64,000 nt of DNA. Source: Streptomyces diastatochromogenes. Lineage in GTDB: Bacteria > Actinomycetota > Actinomycetes > Streptomycetales > Streptomycetaceae. The notes under the pieces were generated by a model. The model saw nothing but the letters and a program-made list of their open reading frames with translations, searched no databases and was not told the origin of the DNA. The translations under genes and the position numbers were made by a program. Of the stretch, positions 49,787-58,657 are shown piece by piece (the stretch's first letter is position 1; each line of letters starts with the position of its first letter). The stretch is taken from assembly GCF_002242805.1 (NCBI RefSeq), contig NZ_MCGQ01000046.1, positions 30,438-94,437 on the forward strand, read 5' to 3'.

Positions 49787-50440
49787 TCAGTCGGCGTCGA
49801 CCGACACCAGCCGCCGGCCGTCCGCGGTGCGCACCTCGTAGCGGGCGATCTCGTCCGGATGCATGGTGGAGCCCGCCATGGTCGTGGTCGTCCCGGTGTC
49901 GTGGCCGGCCACGGTCCAGCCGCTGACGACCTGTTCCGAGCCGTCGCGGCCGATGACGACGAGCCGGCAGGAGTGCGGCCCGGAGGCGTCCTTCACCTCC
50001 AGCCGCATCCGGCTGCCGGAGTACCCGTCCTCGGTGGTGACCTGTGCCCACACCCCGGTGCCCGGGTCGGTCGCCGCGGTGACCTGCGCGTCGGGCTGAT
50101 CGTGTCCGGCGTAGACCATGAGCCCCGGTCCGGCCACGGCCAGCACCACCGAGGCGGCCAGGCCGTACAGGAAGCGGCGGCGCCGTGCCCGGTGCCGGTG
50201 TGCCAGTTCGCCCGTCAGCCGGTCCAGCAGTCGGGGGCCGGGCTGGGCCATGGGGTGCACGAAGCGCGGCGTGGAGCGGCGGTACAGCATCAACTGCCGT
50301 GCCGTGGGACCGAATTCGGTCACCTGTGCCGCGCACTGAGGGCACTCCATGAGGTGGTCCTCGAAGCGGAAGGCCTCCGCCTCGTCCAGCACGCCGAGCG
50401 CGTACGCGCCGACGTCGCGATGCCTTTCCAGGGACCTCAT
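49787..50440 (-). CDS. Membrane anti-sigma factor with zinc-finger domain
   Basis: A 217-residue anti-sigma factor. The N-terminus HRDVGAYALGVLDEAEAFRFEDHLMECPQC has the HxxxCxxC zinc motif (H29, C33, C36) that binds an ECF sigma factor and may respond to redox or envelope stress. One membrane helix (FLYGLAASVVLAVAGPGLMVYA, about 98-119) separates it from a C-terminal extracytoplasmic beta domain of about 95 residues. The ECF sigma gene lies two genes upstream on the same strand and is its likely partner. Confidence 0.9.
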   Translation of the reverse strand: MRSLERHRDVGAYALGVLDEAEAFRFEDHLMECPQCAAQVTEFGPTARQLMLYRRSTPRFVHPMAQPGPRLLDRLTGELAHRHRARRRRFLYGLAASVVLAVAGPGLMVYAGHDQPDAQVTAATDPGTGVWAQVTTEDGYSGSRMRLEVKDASGPHSCRLVVIGRDGSEQVVSGWTVAGHDTGTTTTMAGSTMHPDEIARYEVRTADGRRLVSVDAD

Positions 50441-50591
50441 GCCGAATCCTCGTGCCTATGGGTGTGGGTGGGGTTACTCCTTGCTCCCACCCGTACGCAG
50501 CGGACAACCGAATCACTCAAGCCGCACACCGAATCGTGACCAAGAGATTCGGAGCCGCCCGGCCCGCGGATTGGTGCGATTTCGAGAAGGC

Positions 50592-51107
50592 TCAGAAAAG
50601 GTGGATGGCCAGATGTCCGAGGGGCAGTCCGAGCCGCCAGGCCGGGGTCCACACCTTCGGCCCCTCGTCCTCGCCGAACACCGCGCCGCCGCCCGGCACC
50701 GCGTCCAGGTCGGGCGCGAGCAGCTCGGTCTCCTCCAGCCAGCGCCAGGCCTCGGCCGCCAGCGCCAGGTCCGGCGACGGTGTGCCGGCCCCGGCCTCCT
50801 CGCCGGCCAGCTCGGCCATCCGCGCGCGCACCCACTCCTGCCACGGCTGGTCGTACGCCGTCAGCGACAGCCAGGTCTCCAGCTGCGAGATCACCCGGAT
50901 CCCGGACAGCTCGCCGTCGGTGTCGGAGAGGAAGACGGTCAGCGCCAGCGCGTCCCGGCCGGCCCGGAACTCGAAGGACGTCGGCGGCATCAGGTCGCCG
51001 GTGCGCAGCAGCTCGTCGGCGATGTACTCGGCGTACAACCAGGCCATGGGAACGGCCAGTTCACCGCCGCCGGTGCCGTCCGTGCTCTCGTGCCCTCTGT
51101 GCAGCAT
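50592..51107 (-). CDS. Conserved-looking soluble protein between sigma and anti-sigma genes
   Basis: 171 residues, no membrane segment and no recognised domain. Central features are MAWLYAEYIADELLRTGDLMPPTSFEFRAG and the Trp-rich LETWLSLTAYDQPWQEWVRARMAEL, then AWRLGLPLGHLAIHLF at the C-terminus. ATG 51107 is preceded by a purine-rich run (GGAGGAAGGCAGGAAGGG), though spacing is ambiguous; ATG 51047 is possible. The flanking genes suggest a part in the same sigma regulon, but gaps of about 150 bases on each side allow independent transcription. Confidence 0.7.
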   Translation of the reverse strand: MLHRGHESTDGTGGGELAVPMAWLYAEYIADELLRTGDLMPPTSFEFRAGRDALALTVFLSDTDGELSGIRVISQLETWLSLTAYDQPWQEWVRARMAELAGEEAGAGTPSPDLALAAEAWRWLEETELLAPDLDAVPGGGAVFGEDEGPKVWTPAWRLGLPLGHLAIHLF

Positions 51108-51258
51108 CCCTTCCTGCCTTCCTCCGGTGCGTGCGTGTCGCCCGAAACCCTGGACCCACTACGGGCAGCCCCCGTCCGGAACACGGATGAGGACAGCTGA
51201 TTGCCCGAACGGGGGTCACAGCAAGGCGCTTTACAAAGGCTTTGCTCTGCCCTCGGTT

Positions 51259-51981
51259 TCAGCGCAGGTCGGTCGCGTAACCCGGAAGGACCCGGCGCAG
51301 GGCGCGCAGCGCGTAGTACGCGCGGGATTTCACGGTACCGGGTGGGATGCCCAGGGTCTGCGCCGCTTCCGCCACACTGGCCCCGCGGAAGTACACGAGT
51401 ATCAGCACGTCACGGTGTTCCGGCGTGAGTGTCTTCACAGCCTCCCGGACATCGAGCATCTCGGCGGCCCGCTCGGCATGGTCGGCGGTCACCCGCGCGT
51501 TCTCGGGCACCTCGTCGCCGACCTCGGGCGGCCGCGCCTGCCGGGCCCGCCGCGCGTCGATCGCGAGCCGCCGGGCGACGGTCAGCAGCCAGGGCCGCAC
51601 GGAGTCGAAGTCGTCGGCGTGCAGGGCCTCGGGGTGCTGCCAGGCACGCACCAGGGTCTCCTGCACGAGGTCCTCGGCGCGCTGCCGGTCCCCGTCGCTG
51701 AGCCTGAGCAGCAGTGCGAACAGGGGGCCGCCGTGCTCGCGCTGGAGCGCGGCCAGCTCGTGCTCGGCGGTCGTCGTCCGGTGGGTGAGTGAGGTTCCGG
51801 CCGTCATGGCCGTATGGCAGCGCAGGGCGCCGACGGGCGACAGGGGGCGCACCCGGCTCTGCGACAGACGGTCGATCGTGTCGGCGAACGGTAGGGCGAG
51901 CGGTGGTCCGGGAGCGCGCGGGTCGGCGCCGGATGGGCTAATTCGGGCGCCCGGACTGTTTGCGCGGGGGGTCTGATTCAT
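51259..51981 (-). CDS. ECF-family RNA polymerase sigma factor
   Basis: An ECF sigma factor. Region 2 is LLLRLSDGDRQRAEDLVQETLVRAWQH...FDSVRPWLLTVARRLAIDARRA; region 4 is LTPEHRDVLILVYFRGASVAEAAQTLGIPPGTVKSRAYYALRALRRVL. An Ala/Pro-rich N-terminal extension of about 60 residues precedes region 2 if ATG 51981 is used (240 residues); ATG 51807 would give a normal-length 182-residue protein. Neither start has a strong ribosome site. The likely partner anti-sigma factor is encoded at 49787-50440. Confidence 0.88.
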   Translation of the reverse strand: MNQTPRANSPGARISPSGADPRAPGPPLALPFADTIDRLSQSRVRPLSPVGALRCHTAMTAGTSLTHRTTTAEHELAALQREHGGPLFALLLRLSDGDRQRAEDLVQETLVRAWQHPEALHADDFDSVRPWLLTVARRLAIDARRARQARPPEVGDEVPENARVTADHAERAAEMLDVREAVKTLTPEHRDVLILVYFRGASVAEAAQTLGIPPGTVKSRAYYALRALRRVLPGYATDLR

Positions 51982-52004
51982 ACCCATATGCACGTAAAAA
52001 CCTT

Positions 52005-52034
52005 GTCTGTAAATACGACGTCTGTAGATACGAC
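52005..52034. repeat. Tandem 15-base direct repeat in sigma/CapA divergent region
   Basis: GTCTGTAAATACGAC (52005-52019) is followed at once by GTCTGTAGATACGAC (52020-52034), one mismatch. It lies in the 70-base gap between the divergent sigma and CapA-like genes, 18 bases before the CapA start. CGTC occurs in it, as in -10 elements of some ECF promoters. It may be an operator or duplicated promoter element. Confidence 0.6.
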
Positions 52035-52051
52035 GATCCCGGGGTGAGCTG

Positions 52052-53203
52052 ATGATCGGACGCAGGAAGCAGGTGGCGCTGGCCCTGACCGGCCTCCTCG
52101 CCGCCGCTGCCGCCTGTCAGAACCAGGTGCGGCACGAGTCCGCGGGCACGGGCCGCCCGGCACCGTCCGCCGCCCGCGCCTTCACCCTCGTCGCCTCCGG
52201 CGACGTGCTGCCGCACAGCTCCGTCATCGAGCGGGCGGGCTACGACGCCGACGGCAACGGCTACGACTTCCGCCCGATGCTCTTCGGCGTCGAGCCCGTC
52301 GTCAGCCGTGCCGATCTGGCCCTGTGCCACATGGAGACCGTGTACGGCGCCGACGGCGACTACAGCGGCTACCCCGTCTTCAAGTCCCCGCCGCAGATCG
52401 CCCAGGGCCTCGCCGCGACCGGCTACGACGGCTGCTCCACCGCGTCCGACCACGCCCTGGACGACGGCGCGGCCGGCATCCGGCGCACCCTGGACGCCAT
52501 GGACCGGGCCGGCCTCAGGCACGCCGGAACCGCCCGCACCCAGGACGAGGCCCGCTCGGTCACGATGCTCCAGGCGGGCGGGGCCCGGGTCGCGCACCTG
52601 TCGTACGCCTTCGGTACCAACGACATCCCGCTGCCGACCGGACAGCCCTGGGCCGTCGACCTGATCGACCGGGACCGGATGATCGCCGACGCCCGCGCCG
52701 CCCGGCAGGCGGGCGCCGACGTGGTCGTCGTCTCCGTGCACTGGGGCACCGAGTGGCAGGACGCCCCCGACCGGCTGCAGCTCACCCTCGCCCAGCAGCT
52801 GACCGCCTCGAAGACGAACGGCCGCCCGGACATCGACCTCATCCTCGGCACCCACGCCCATGTCCCGCAGGCCTACGAGAAGGTCAACGGCACCTGGGTG
52901 ATCTACGGTCTGGGCGACCAGATCGCCGGCGAGATGTACAACGACAAGGGTGTGCAGGACTCGCGCGGCAACGACTCCACCCTCGGCCGCTTCACCTTCG
53001 CCCCGCCCGTCCGTCCCGGCGCCCGCTGGCAGGTCACCAAGGCCGAGTACATCCCGCAGATGTACGACCTCGACTCCGGTCGGGTCCGCGACCTCAACCA
53101 GGCGATCTCCGACGGCGCCGAGCTGGAGGGGGTGCGCGACCGGATCAGGGAGGTCGTCCTCAGCCGTGGGGCCGCCGACGACGGCCTCGTCATGGGGGAG
53201 TGA
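52052..53203 (+). CDS. CapA/PgsA-like metallophosphoesterase-fold lipoprotein
   Basis: 383 residues. The signal ends with lipobox-like AAAAAC (Cys22). The mature domain has the CapA pattern: LVASGDVLPHSSVIERAG, LALCHMETVYG, ASDHALDDGAAGIRRTLDAMDRAGLRHAGT, VVVVSVHWGTEWQ and the late LILGTHAHVPQAYEKVNGTWVIYGLGDQ, with Asp/His/Asn ligands of a calcineurin-like site. CapA relatives are linked to poly-gamma-glutamate capsule, but no capB/capC genes adjoin, so an unrelated envelope phosphoesterase role is as likely. It is divergent from the ECF sigma gene. Confidence 0.88.
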   Translation: MIGRRKQVALALTGLLAAAAACQNQVRHESAGTGRPAPSAARAFTLVASGDVLPHSSVIERAGYDADGNGYDFRPMLFGVEPVVSRADLALCHMETVYGADGDYSGYPVFKSPPQIAQGLAATGYDGCSTASDHALDDGAAGIRRTLDAMDRAGLRHAGTARTQDEARSVTMLQAGGARVAHLSYAFGTNDIPLPTGQPWAVDLIDRDRMIADARAARQAGADVVVVSVHWGTEWQDAPDRLQLTLAQQLTASKTNGRPDIDLILGTHAHVPQAYEKVNGTWVIYGLGDQIAGEMYNDKGVQDSRGNDSTLGRFTFAPPVRPGARWQVTKAEYIPQMYDLDSGRVRDLNQAISDGAELEGVRDRIREVVLSRGAADDGLVMGE

Positions 53204-54628
53204 TCACTCGGCGGACCGCGGCCGGGCCAGCGCGGAACGGCGGTAGGAGTAGCCGAAGTAGACCACGCAGCCGATCACGAACCACACCACGAACCGCACC
53301 CAGGTCTGCCACTGCAGGAACGTGATCAGCCAGATCGAGAAGACGACACCCAGCGCGGGCACGAACGGCATCCACGGGGTCCGGAAGGTGCGCGGCAGCT
53401 CCGGCTGCCGGTAGCGCAGCACGATCACCGCCGCGCACACCACCACGAACGCCAGCAGGATGCCGATGTTGGTCAGCTCGGCCGCCTCGCCGATCGGCAG
53501 GAACCCGGCGATGACGGCCGAGGCCGCCCCGACGATCCAGGTCACCCGGGTCGGCACGTGCCGCGTCGGGTGCGTCTTGGCGAACCAGATCGGCAGCAGC
53601 CCGTCCCGGCTCATGCTGAACCACACCCGGGTCACGCCCAGCATGAAGGTGAACATCACCGTGAGGATGCCGATGATCGCGCCCACCGCGATCACGTCCG
53701 CGAGCTTGTTCAGCCCCACCGACTTGAACGCCGACGAGAAGCCGCTCTCCGGGTCGATCTCCGTGTAGTGCTGCATGCCGGTCAGCACCAGGCAGGCCGC
53801 CACGTACAGCACCATCGAGATCGCCAAGGAGTAGATGATCGCCTTCGGCATGTGCCGCTGCGCGTCCTTCGACTCCTCGGCCGCGGTCGACATGGCGTCG
53901 TAGCCGAACACCGCGAAGAACACGGTCGCGGCACCGGTGAACGCCCCGCTGAGGCCGAACGGGAAGAACGGGTGGTAGTTCGCGCTGTTGATGTGGAACA
54001 CGCCCACCCCGATCACCAGGAGCACCACCAGCACCTTCAGTGCGACCACGAACGTCTCGAAGCGGGCCGCGGTGCGGATGCCCATGGTGAGCAGCCAGGC
54101 GATCAGCAGACACAGCGCGGCCGCGAACAGGTCGACCCGGTGCCCGTGTCCGGTGCCGGGCGCGCCCAGCATCCAGGCGGGCAGGTTCGCGCCCATCTCC
54201 TCGACCAGGAAGCCGAAGTATCCGGAGATGCCGATGGCGACGACGGCCACGATCGCCGTGTACTCCAGCAGCAGGTCCCAGCCGATGAACCAGCCCGCGA
54301 ACTCGCCGAGCACCGCGTAGCCGTACGTGTACGCCGACCCCGCCTTCGGGATCAGCCCCGCGAACTCGGCGTACGACAGCGCCGCGCAGGCGCTCGCCAG
54401 ACCGGCGATGAGGAACGACACCAGCACCGCGGGCCCGGCCGTCTCGTGGGCCACCGTGCCGGCCAGCGTGAAGATGCCCGCGCCGATGATGCCGCCGATG
54501 CCGATGGCGGTGAGCTGCCACAGGCCGAGCGACTTGTCAAGCCGGGGGCCCTCGCCGACTTCGGTGTCCTCGATGTGCTCGATGGGTTTGCGGCGGAGAA
54601 TTCCTTCACCCATACGGAGCTTGGCCAT
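53204..54628 (-). CDS. APC-superfamily cationic amino-acid permease
   Basis: 474 residues with about 12 to 14 membrane helices. LGLWQLTAIGIGGIIGAGIFTLAG is the substrate/sodium-site helix 1 of APC carriers; YAEFAGLIPKAGSAYTYGYAVLGEFAGWFIGWDLLLEY and FFAVFGYDAMSTAAEESKDAQRHMPKAIIYSL are the characteristic helix 3 and 6 regions of CAT-type permeases. ATG 54628 has GAGGTGAGG upstream and is favoured over ATG 54673. Its stop abuts that of the convergent CapA-like gene. Substrate specificity is not resolvable. Confidence 0.92.
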   Translation of the reverse strand: MAKLRMGEGILRRKPIEHIEDTEVGEGPRLDKSLGLWQLTAIGIGGIIGAGIFTLAGTVAHETAGPAVLVSFLIAGLASACAALSYAEFAGLIPKAGSAYTYGYAVLGEFAGWFIGWDLLLEYTAIVAVVAIGISGYFGFLVEEMGANLPAWMLGAPGTGHGHRVDLFAAALCLLIAWLLTMGIRTAARFETFVVALKVLVVLLVIGVGVFHINSANYHPFFPFGLSGAFTGAATVFFAVFGYDAMSTAAEESKDAQRHMPKAIIYSLAISMVLYVAACLVLTGMQHYTEIDPESGFSSAFKSVGLNKLADVIAVGAIIGILTVMFTFMLGVTRVWFSMSRDGLLPIWFAKTHPTRHVPTRVTWIVGAASAVIAGFLPIGEAAELTNIGILLAFVVVCAAVIVLRYRQPELPRTFRTPWMPFVPALGVVFSIWLITFLQWQTWVRFVVWFVIGCVVYFGYSYRRSALARPRSAE

Positions 54629-54819
54629 ACGCCTCACCTCTTCGCCGACGGCAAACGGCTGACGGCGGATCATGATGGCTCAGCCCGCTCTCGTACGGAA
54701 GACGCCACGCACGGGGGCGGCGGGCTCCGGGGTGTCTTCCGGATCAGCCCGGTCTTCGCCGCCGAGCGCCTCGAACGGACCCCGGCCGGCCGGGTGGCCC
54801 GTACCCTCGCCGCCCCGCG

Positions 54820-55290
54820 CTACGGAACGACCGTCACCGGCCAGCGCCCCGCCTTCACCAGCCGTACCGCCACCGAGCCGATGATCCGGTGCCCGGCCTG
54901 CTCGGAGGCGCCCACGACCACCGCGTCCGCCTTCAGCTCGTCCGCCGCCTTCACCAGGCCGTTGTAGGCGTCGCCGCGGAAGGTGCGGAACTCCCAGCGC
55001 AGGTCGAACACCCCCTTGACCCGCTCCGTCGCCTCCCGGATCTGCGCGATCAGGTCCTCGGCGATCGCGTCGGTCGTCTCCGCCACCGGCGCCCCGAGCG
55101 CCGCCCCGGCCGCGAGCACCGGCTGCACGTACACGGCGACCAGCAGCGCATTCTGGCGCCGGGCCAGACCACCCGCGTAGGCGGCGGCCCGCATCGAGGA
55201 GTCGGAGCCGTCCAGTCCGACCACGATGACCTTGGGGCCGTCCGTGCCCCGCTCGAACTGGTGCGCGTGCTCTTCGTGCTGCTCCGTCAC
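54820..55290 (-). CDS. Universal stress protein (UspA fold)
   Basis: 156 residues with a hydrophilic His/Glu-rich N-terminus, then the UspA core: KVIVVGLDGSDSSMRAAAYAGGLARR and a C-terminal VVVGASEQAGHRIIGSVAVRLVKAGRWPVTVVP. The ATP-binding G-x2-G-x9-G(S/T) motif is only partly kept (GASEQAG...GSVA), so nucleotide binding is uncertain. It is divergent from lysX with 88 bases between the starts, which may share a stress-linked promoter region. Confidence 0.88.
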   Translation of the reverse strand: MTEQHEEHAHQFERGTDGPKVIVVGLDGSDSSMRAAAYAGGLARRQNALLVAVYVQPVLAAGAALGAPVAETTDAIAEDLIAQIREATERVKGVFDLRWEFRTFRGDAYNGLVKAADELKADAVVVGASEQAGHRIIGSVAVRLVKAGRWPVTVVP

Positions 55291-55378
55291 ATCCCGAGGT
55301 TATCGGAACCGGCGCTTCCTGCGACGTCCGGGCCCGCTCGACGGGCGAGCAGCCCGGGCCCTTCCTAGAGTCGGAACC

Positions 55379-58300
55379 ATGACAGCCACCGCCGGGCCGG
55401 CCGCTCGGAGGGATGCCACAGGCCCGGTACGCCCGCCCGCCGCCGGACGCCTCGGCTGGGTGCCCGAGGCCTTCGCGGCCTTCTTCGCCGCGCTCGGCCT
55501 GCTGTGCGCCCTGATCGCGGTCTTCGCTCCGCTGCGCCTCCTGCTGCGCCCGGTCGTGCACACCCTCGACCTGCTCCTGGTCCCCATCAGCGCCAACCTC
55601 GCCTACGCGGTCTTCCTGTTCCTGCTGGCCGCCGCCACCGGCGCCCGCAAGAAGGTCGCCTGGTGGCTGGTCGTCGTCTATCTGGGCCTGGTCGTCGTCA
55701 GCGACATCCTCGGCGTGGCCCTCGGCCAGTACACCGAGTCGGTGCCGTCCCTCGTGCTGTGCGGCCTGCTGCTGCTCCTGCTGGTGACGGCCCGCAAGGA
55801 GTTCTACGCCGCCTCCCGCCGCGGTGCCGTGTGGCGGGCCCTCGGCGTGCTGCTGGCCGGGCTCGCCGTGGCGATCCTGGCCGGCTGGGGGCTGGTCTCG
55901 CTGTTCCCGGGCACCCTCCCGGAGGGCCAGCACCTGGCCTGGGCGGCCGACCGGGTGTGCTTCGGGCTGGCGTCCAACAGCGTCTTCGCCGGCCGCCCGC
56001 CCCGCAAGGTCACCTTCCTGCTCGGCCTGTTCGGCGCGCTCGCCCTGCTGAACGCGGCCGCCGCGCTGTTCCGCTCACAGCGCCTGGAAGCGGCCCTGCA
56101 CGACGACGAGGAGGCCCGCATCCGCGCCCTGCTCAGGGCCTACGGCGACCGGGACTCGCTCGGCTACTTCGCCACCCGCCGCGACAAGGCCGTCGTCTTC
56201 TCCTCCAGCGGCAAGGCCGCCGTCACCTACCGCGTCGAGGCCGGCGTGTGCCTCGCCAGCGGCGACCCCGTCGGCGACCCGGAGGCCTGGCCGCACGCCA
56301 TCGAGGCCTGGCTGAAGGTGGCCCGCCGATACGCCTGGGCGCCCGCGGTGATGGGTGCCTCCGAGGACGGCGCCCGCGCCTACGCCCGCGCCGGACTCGG
56401 CGCCCTCCAGCTCGGCGACGAGGCCATCCTGCACATGCCCGGATTCGACCTGGACGGCCGGGACATGCGCGTCACCCGCCAGGCCGTGCACCGTGTCCGC
56501 CGCACCGGCGCCACCTGCCGCATCCGCCGCCACGCCTCCCTCACCGACCACGAGATGGAGGAGATCGTCGACAAGGCCGACGCCTGGCGGGACACCGAGA
56601 CCGAACGCGGCTTCTCCATGGCCCTGGACCGGCTGGGCGACCCCGCCGACGGCGACTGCCTCCTCGTGGAGGCCCTCAGCGACGACGGCCGGCTCCTCGC
56701 GCTGCTCTCCCTCGTGCCCTGGGGCCGCGACGGCGTCTCCCTGGACCTGATGCGCCGTGACCGCACCGCCCCCAACGGGGTCATGGAGTTCATGGTCGCC
56801 GAACTGTGCGGGGCCGCCCCGAAACTGGGCGTGCGCAGGATCTCGCTGAACTTCGCCGTCTTCCGGTCCGTCTTCGAGGAGGGCGCCCGCATCGGCGCCG
56901 GACCCGTCCTCCGGCTCTGGCGCCGGCTGCTGCTCTTCTTCTCCCGCTGGTGGCAGCTGGAGGCCCTCTACCGCTCCAACGCCAAGTACCAGCCGGAGTG
57001 GTACCCGCGCTTCATCTGCTACGGCGAGACCGCCTCCCTCGCCCGGATCGGCCTCGCCTCCGGCATCGCCGAGGGATTCGTCTCCGTACCGTCCCTGCGC
57101 AAGCTCTGGGGCAAGGGGCACCCGAGGACGGGGCAGCAGCCCGCCACCACCGAGGGCCTGCCGCCGCTGACGGCGCTCGGTCTCGAAGGAGGGGGCGAGT
57201 CCGGGTCCGCCGCCCCGGACGCGGGCCTGCCCGACCAGGTCCGCGTCCGGCACCGCACCCTCGACCGCCTGCGCGCCACCGGCACCGACCCGTACCCGGT
57301 CGGGGTGCCCGCCCCCACCCACGCCCTCGCCGACGTCCCGCAGGGCCAGGACGTCACCGTGGCCGGCCGCGTCATGCTGGTCCGCGACTTCGGCGGCATC
57401 GTCTTCGTGATGCTGCGCGACTGGTCCGGGGACCACCAGCTCGCCCTCACCCGCGACCGTTCCGGAGCCGCCCTCGACCGCTTCCGCGCCGACACCGACA
57501 TCGGCGACCACATCACCGCCACCGGCCGCGCGGGCCGCAGCGACAAGGGCGAGCCCACCGTCTTCGTCGCCTCCTGGCAGCTGACCGGAAAGTGCCTGCA
57601 CCCGCTGCCCGACAAACGCCGCGGGCTCGCCGACCCGGAGACCAAGGTCCGCCGCCGCTACCTCGACCTGGTCACCAGCCCTGACGCCCGCCGGGTGATC
57701 CGCGCCCGCTCCACCGCCGTACAGGCCGTGCGCCAGGGCCTGCTGGACCGCGGTTTCGTGGAGGTCGAGACCCCGATGCTGCAGCAGATCCACGGCGGCG
57801 CCCACGCCCGGCCCTTCACCACCCACATCAACGCCTACGACCTCGACCTGTACCTGCGCATCGCCCCCGAGCTGTATCTGAAGCGGCTGTGCGTCGGCGG
57901 CCTGGAGAAGGTCTTCGAGCTGGGCCGCACCTTCCGCAACGAGGGCGTCTCCTACAAGCACAACCCCGAGTTCACGATGCTGGAGGCCTACCAGGCGCAC
58001 GCCGACTACGACGTGATGCTCGACCTGACCCGCGAGCTGATCCAGGGCGCCGCCACCGCCGCCTTCGGTTCCCCGGTCGCCCGCAAGGACGGCCGGGAGT
58101 ACGACATCTCGGGACCGTGGCCGGTGAAGACCGTGCACGGGGCGCTCTCCGAGGTGCTGGACGAGGAGATCGGCCCCGGCACCGAACTGCTCCGGCTGCA
58201 CCGGCTGTGCGACCGGGCCGGGGTGCCGTACACCGCCGACGACGGCCCCGGTGACGTGGTCCTGGAGATGTACGAGCGGCTGGTCGAGGAACGGACCCAG

Positions 58301-58657
58301 CTGCCCACCTTCTACAAGGACTTCCCGACCGAGGTCTCCCCGCTCACCCGGCAGCACCGCACCGACCCGCGGCTCGCCGAACGCTGGGACCTCGTCGCCT
58401 TCGGCACCGAACTCGGCACCGCCTACTCCGAGCTGACCGACCCCGTCGAACAGCGGCGCCGGCTCACCGCGCAGTCCCTGCTGGCCGCCGGCGGCGACCC
58501 CGAGGCCATGGAACTGGACGAGGACTTCCTCGAAGCCCTCGAGTACGCGATGCCGCCGACCGGCGGACTCGGCATCGGCGTCGACCGGCTCGTCATGTTC
58601 CTCACGGGCCTGACGATCCGGGAGACCCTGCCGTTCCCGCTGGTGCGCCGTCGCTAG
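55379..58657 (+). CDS. lysX: LysX: lysyl-phosphatidylglycerol synthase fused to lysyl-tRNA synthetase
   Basis: 1092 residues in three parts. About 25-235 is a multi-helix membrane domain. About 265-575 is the DUF2156 aminoacyl-transfer domain that moves lysine from Lys-tRNA to phosphatidylglycerol (NGVMEFMVAELCG, RISLNFAVFRSVFEEGARIG, YRSNAKYQPEWYPR). About 620-1092 is a class II lysyl-tRNA synthetase with OB fold and motif 2 FELGRTFRNEGVSYKHNPEFTMLE and motif 3 GGLGIGVDRLVMFL. In mycobacteria LysX confers resistance to cationic peptides. ATG 55379 follows a poor ribosome site. The 3' end overlaps the convergent MFS gene by 56 bases. Confidence 0.95.
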   Translation: MTATAGPAARRDATGPVRPPAAGRLGWVPEAFAAFFAALGLLCALIAVFAPLRLLLRPVVHTLDLLLVPISANLAYAVFLFLLAAATGARKKVAWWLVVVYLGLVVVSDILGVALGQYTESVPSLVLCGLLLLLLVTARKEFYAASRRGAVWRALGVLLAGLAVAILAGWGLVSLFPGTLPEGQHLAWAADRVCFGLASNSVFAGRPPRKVTFLLGLFGALALLNAAAALFRSQRLEAALHDDEEARIRALLRAYGDRDSLGYFATRRDKAVVFSSSGKAAVTYRVEAGVCLASGDPVGDPEAWPHAIEAWLKVARRYAWAPAVMGASEDGARAYARAGLGALQLGDEAILHMPGFDLDGRDMRVTRQAVHRVRRTGATCRIRRHASLTDHEMEEIVDKADAWRDTETERGFSMALDRLGDPADGDCLLVEALSDDGRLLALLSLVPWGRDGVSLDLMRRDRTAPNGVMEFMVAELCGAAPKLGVRRISLNFAVFRSVFEEGARIGAGPVLRLWRRLLLFFSRWWQLEALYRSNAKYQPEWYPRFICYGETASLARIGLASGIAEGFVSVPSLRKLWGKGHPRTGQQPATTEGLPPLTALGLEGGGESGSAAPDAGLPDQVRVRHRTLDRLRATGTDPYPVGVPAPTHALADVPQGQDVTVAGRVMLVRDFGGIVFVMLRDWSGDHQLALTRDRSGAALDRFRADTDIGDHITATGRAGRSDKGEPTVFVASWQLTGKCLHPLPDKRRGLADPETKVRRRYLDLVTSPDARRVIRARSTAVQAVRQGLLDRGFVEVETPMLQQIHGGAHARPFTTHINAYDLDLYLRIAPELYLKRLCVGGLEKVFELGRTFRNEGVSYKHNPEFTMLEAYQAHADYDVMLDLTRELIQGAATAAFGSPVARKDGREYDISGPWPVKTVHGALSEVLDEEIGPGTELLRLHRLCDRAGVPYTADDGPGDVVLEMYERLVEERTQLPTFYKDFPTEVSPLTRQHRTDPRLAERWDLVAFGTELGTAYSELTDPVEQRRRLTAQSLLAAGGDPEAMELDEDFLEALEYAMPPTGGLGIGVDRLVMFLTGLTIRETLPFPLVRRR

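Noticed and set aside
51215..51250. Imperfect dyad around GCAAGGC and GGCTTTGC downstream of the sigma start region
   Set aside because: Mismatched arms and no clear relation to a promoter; too weak to call.
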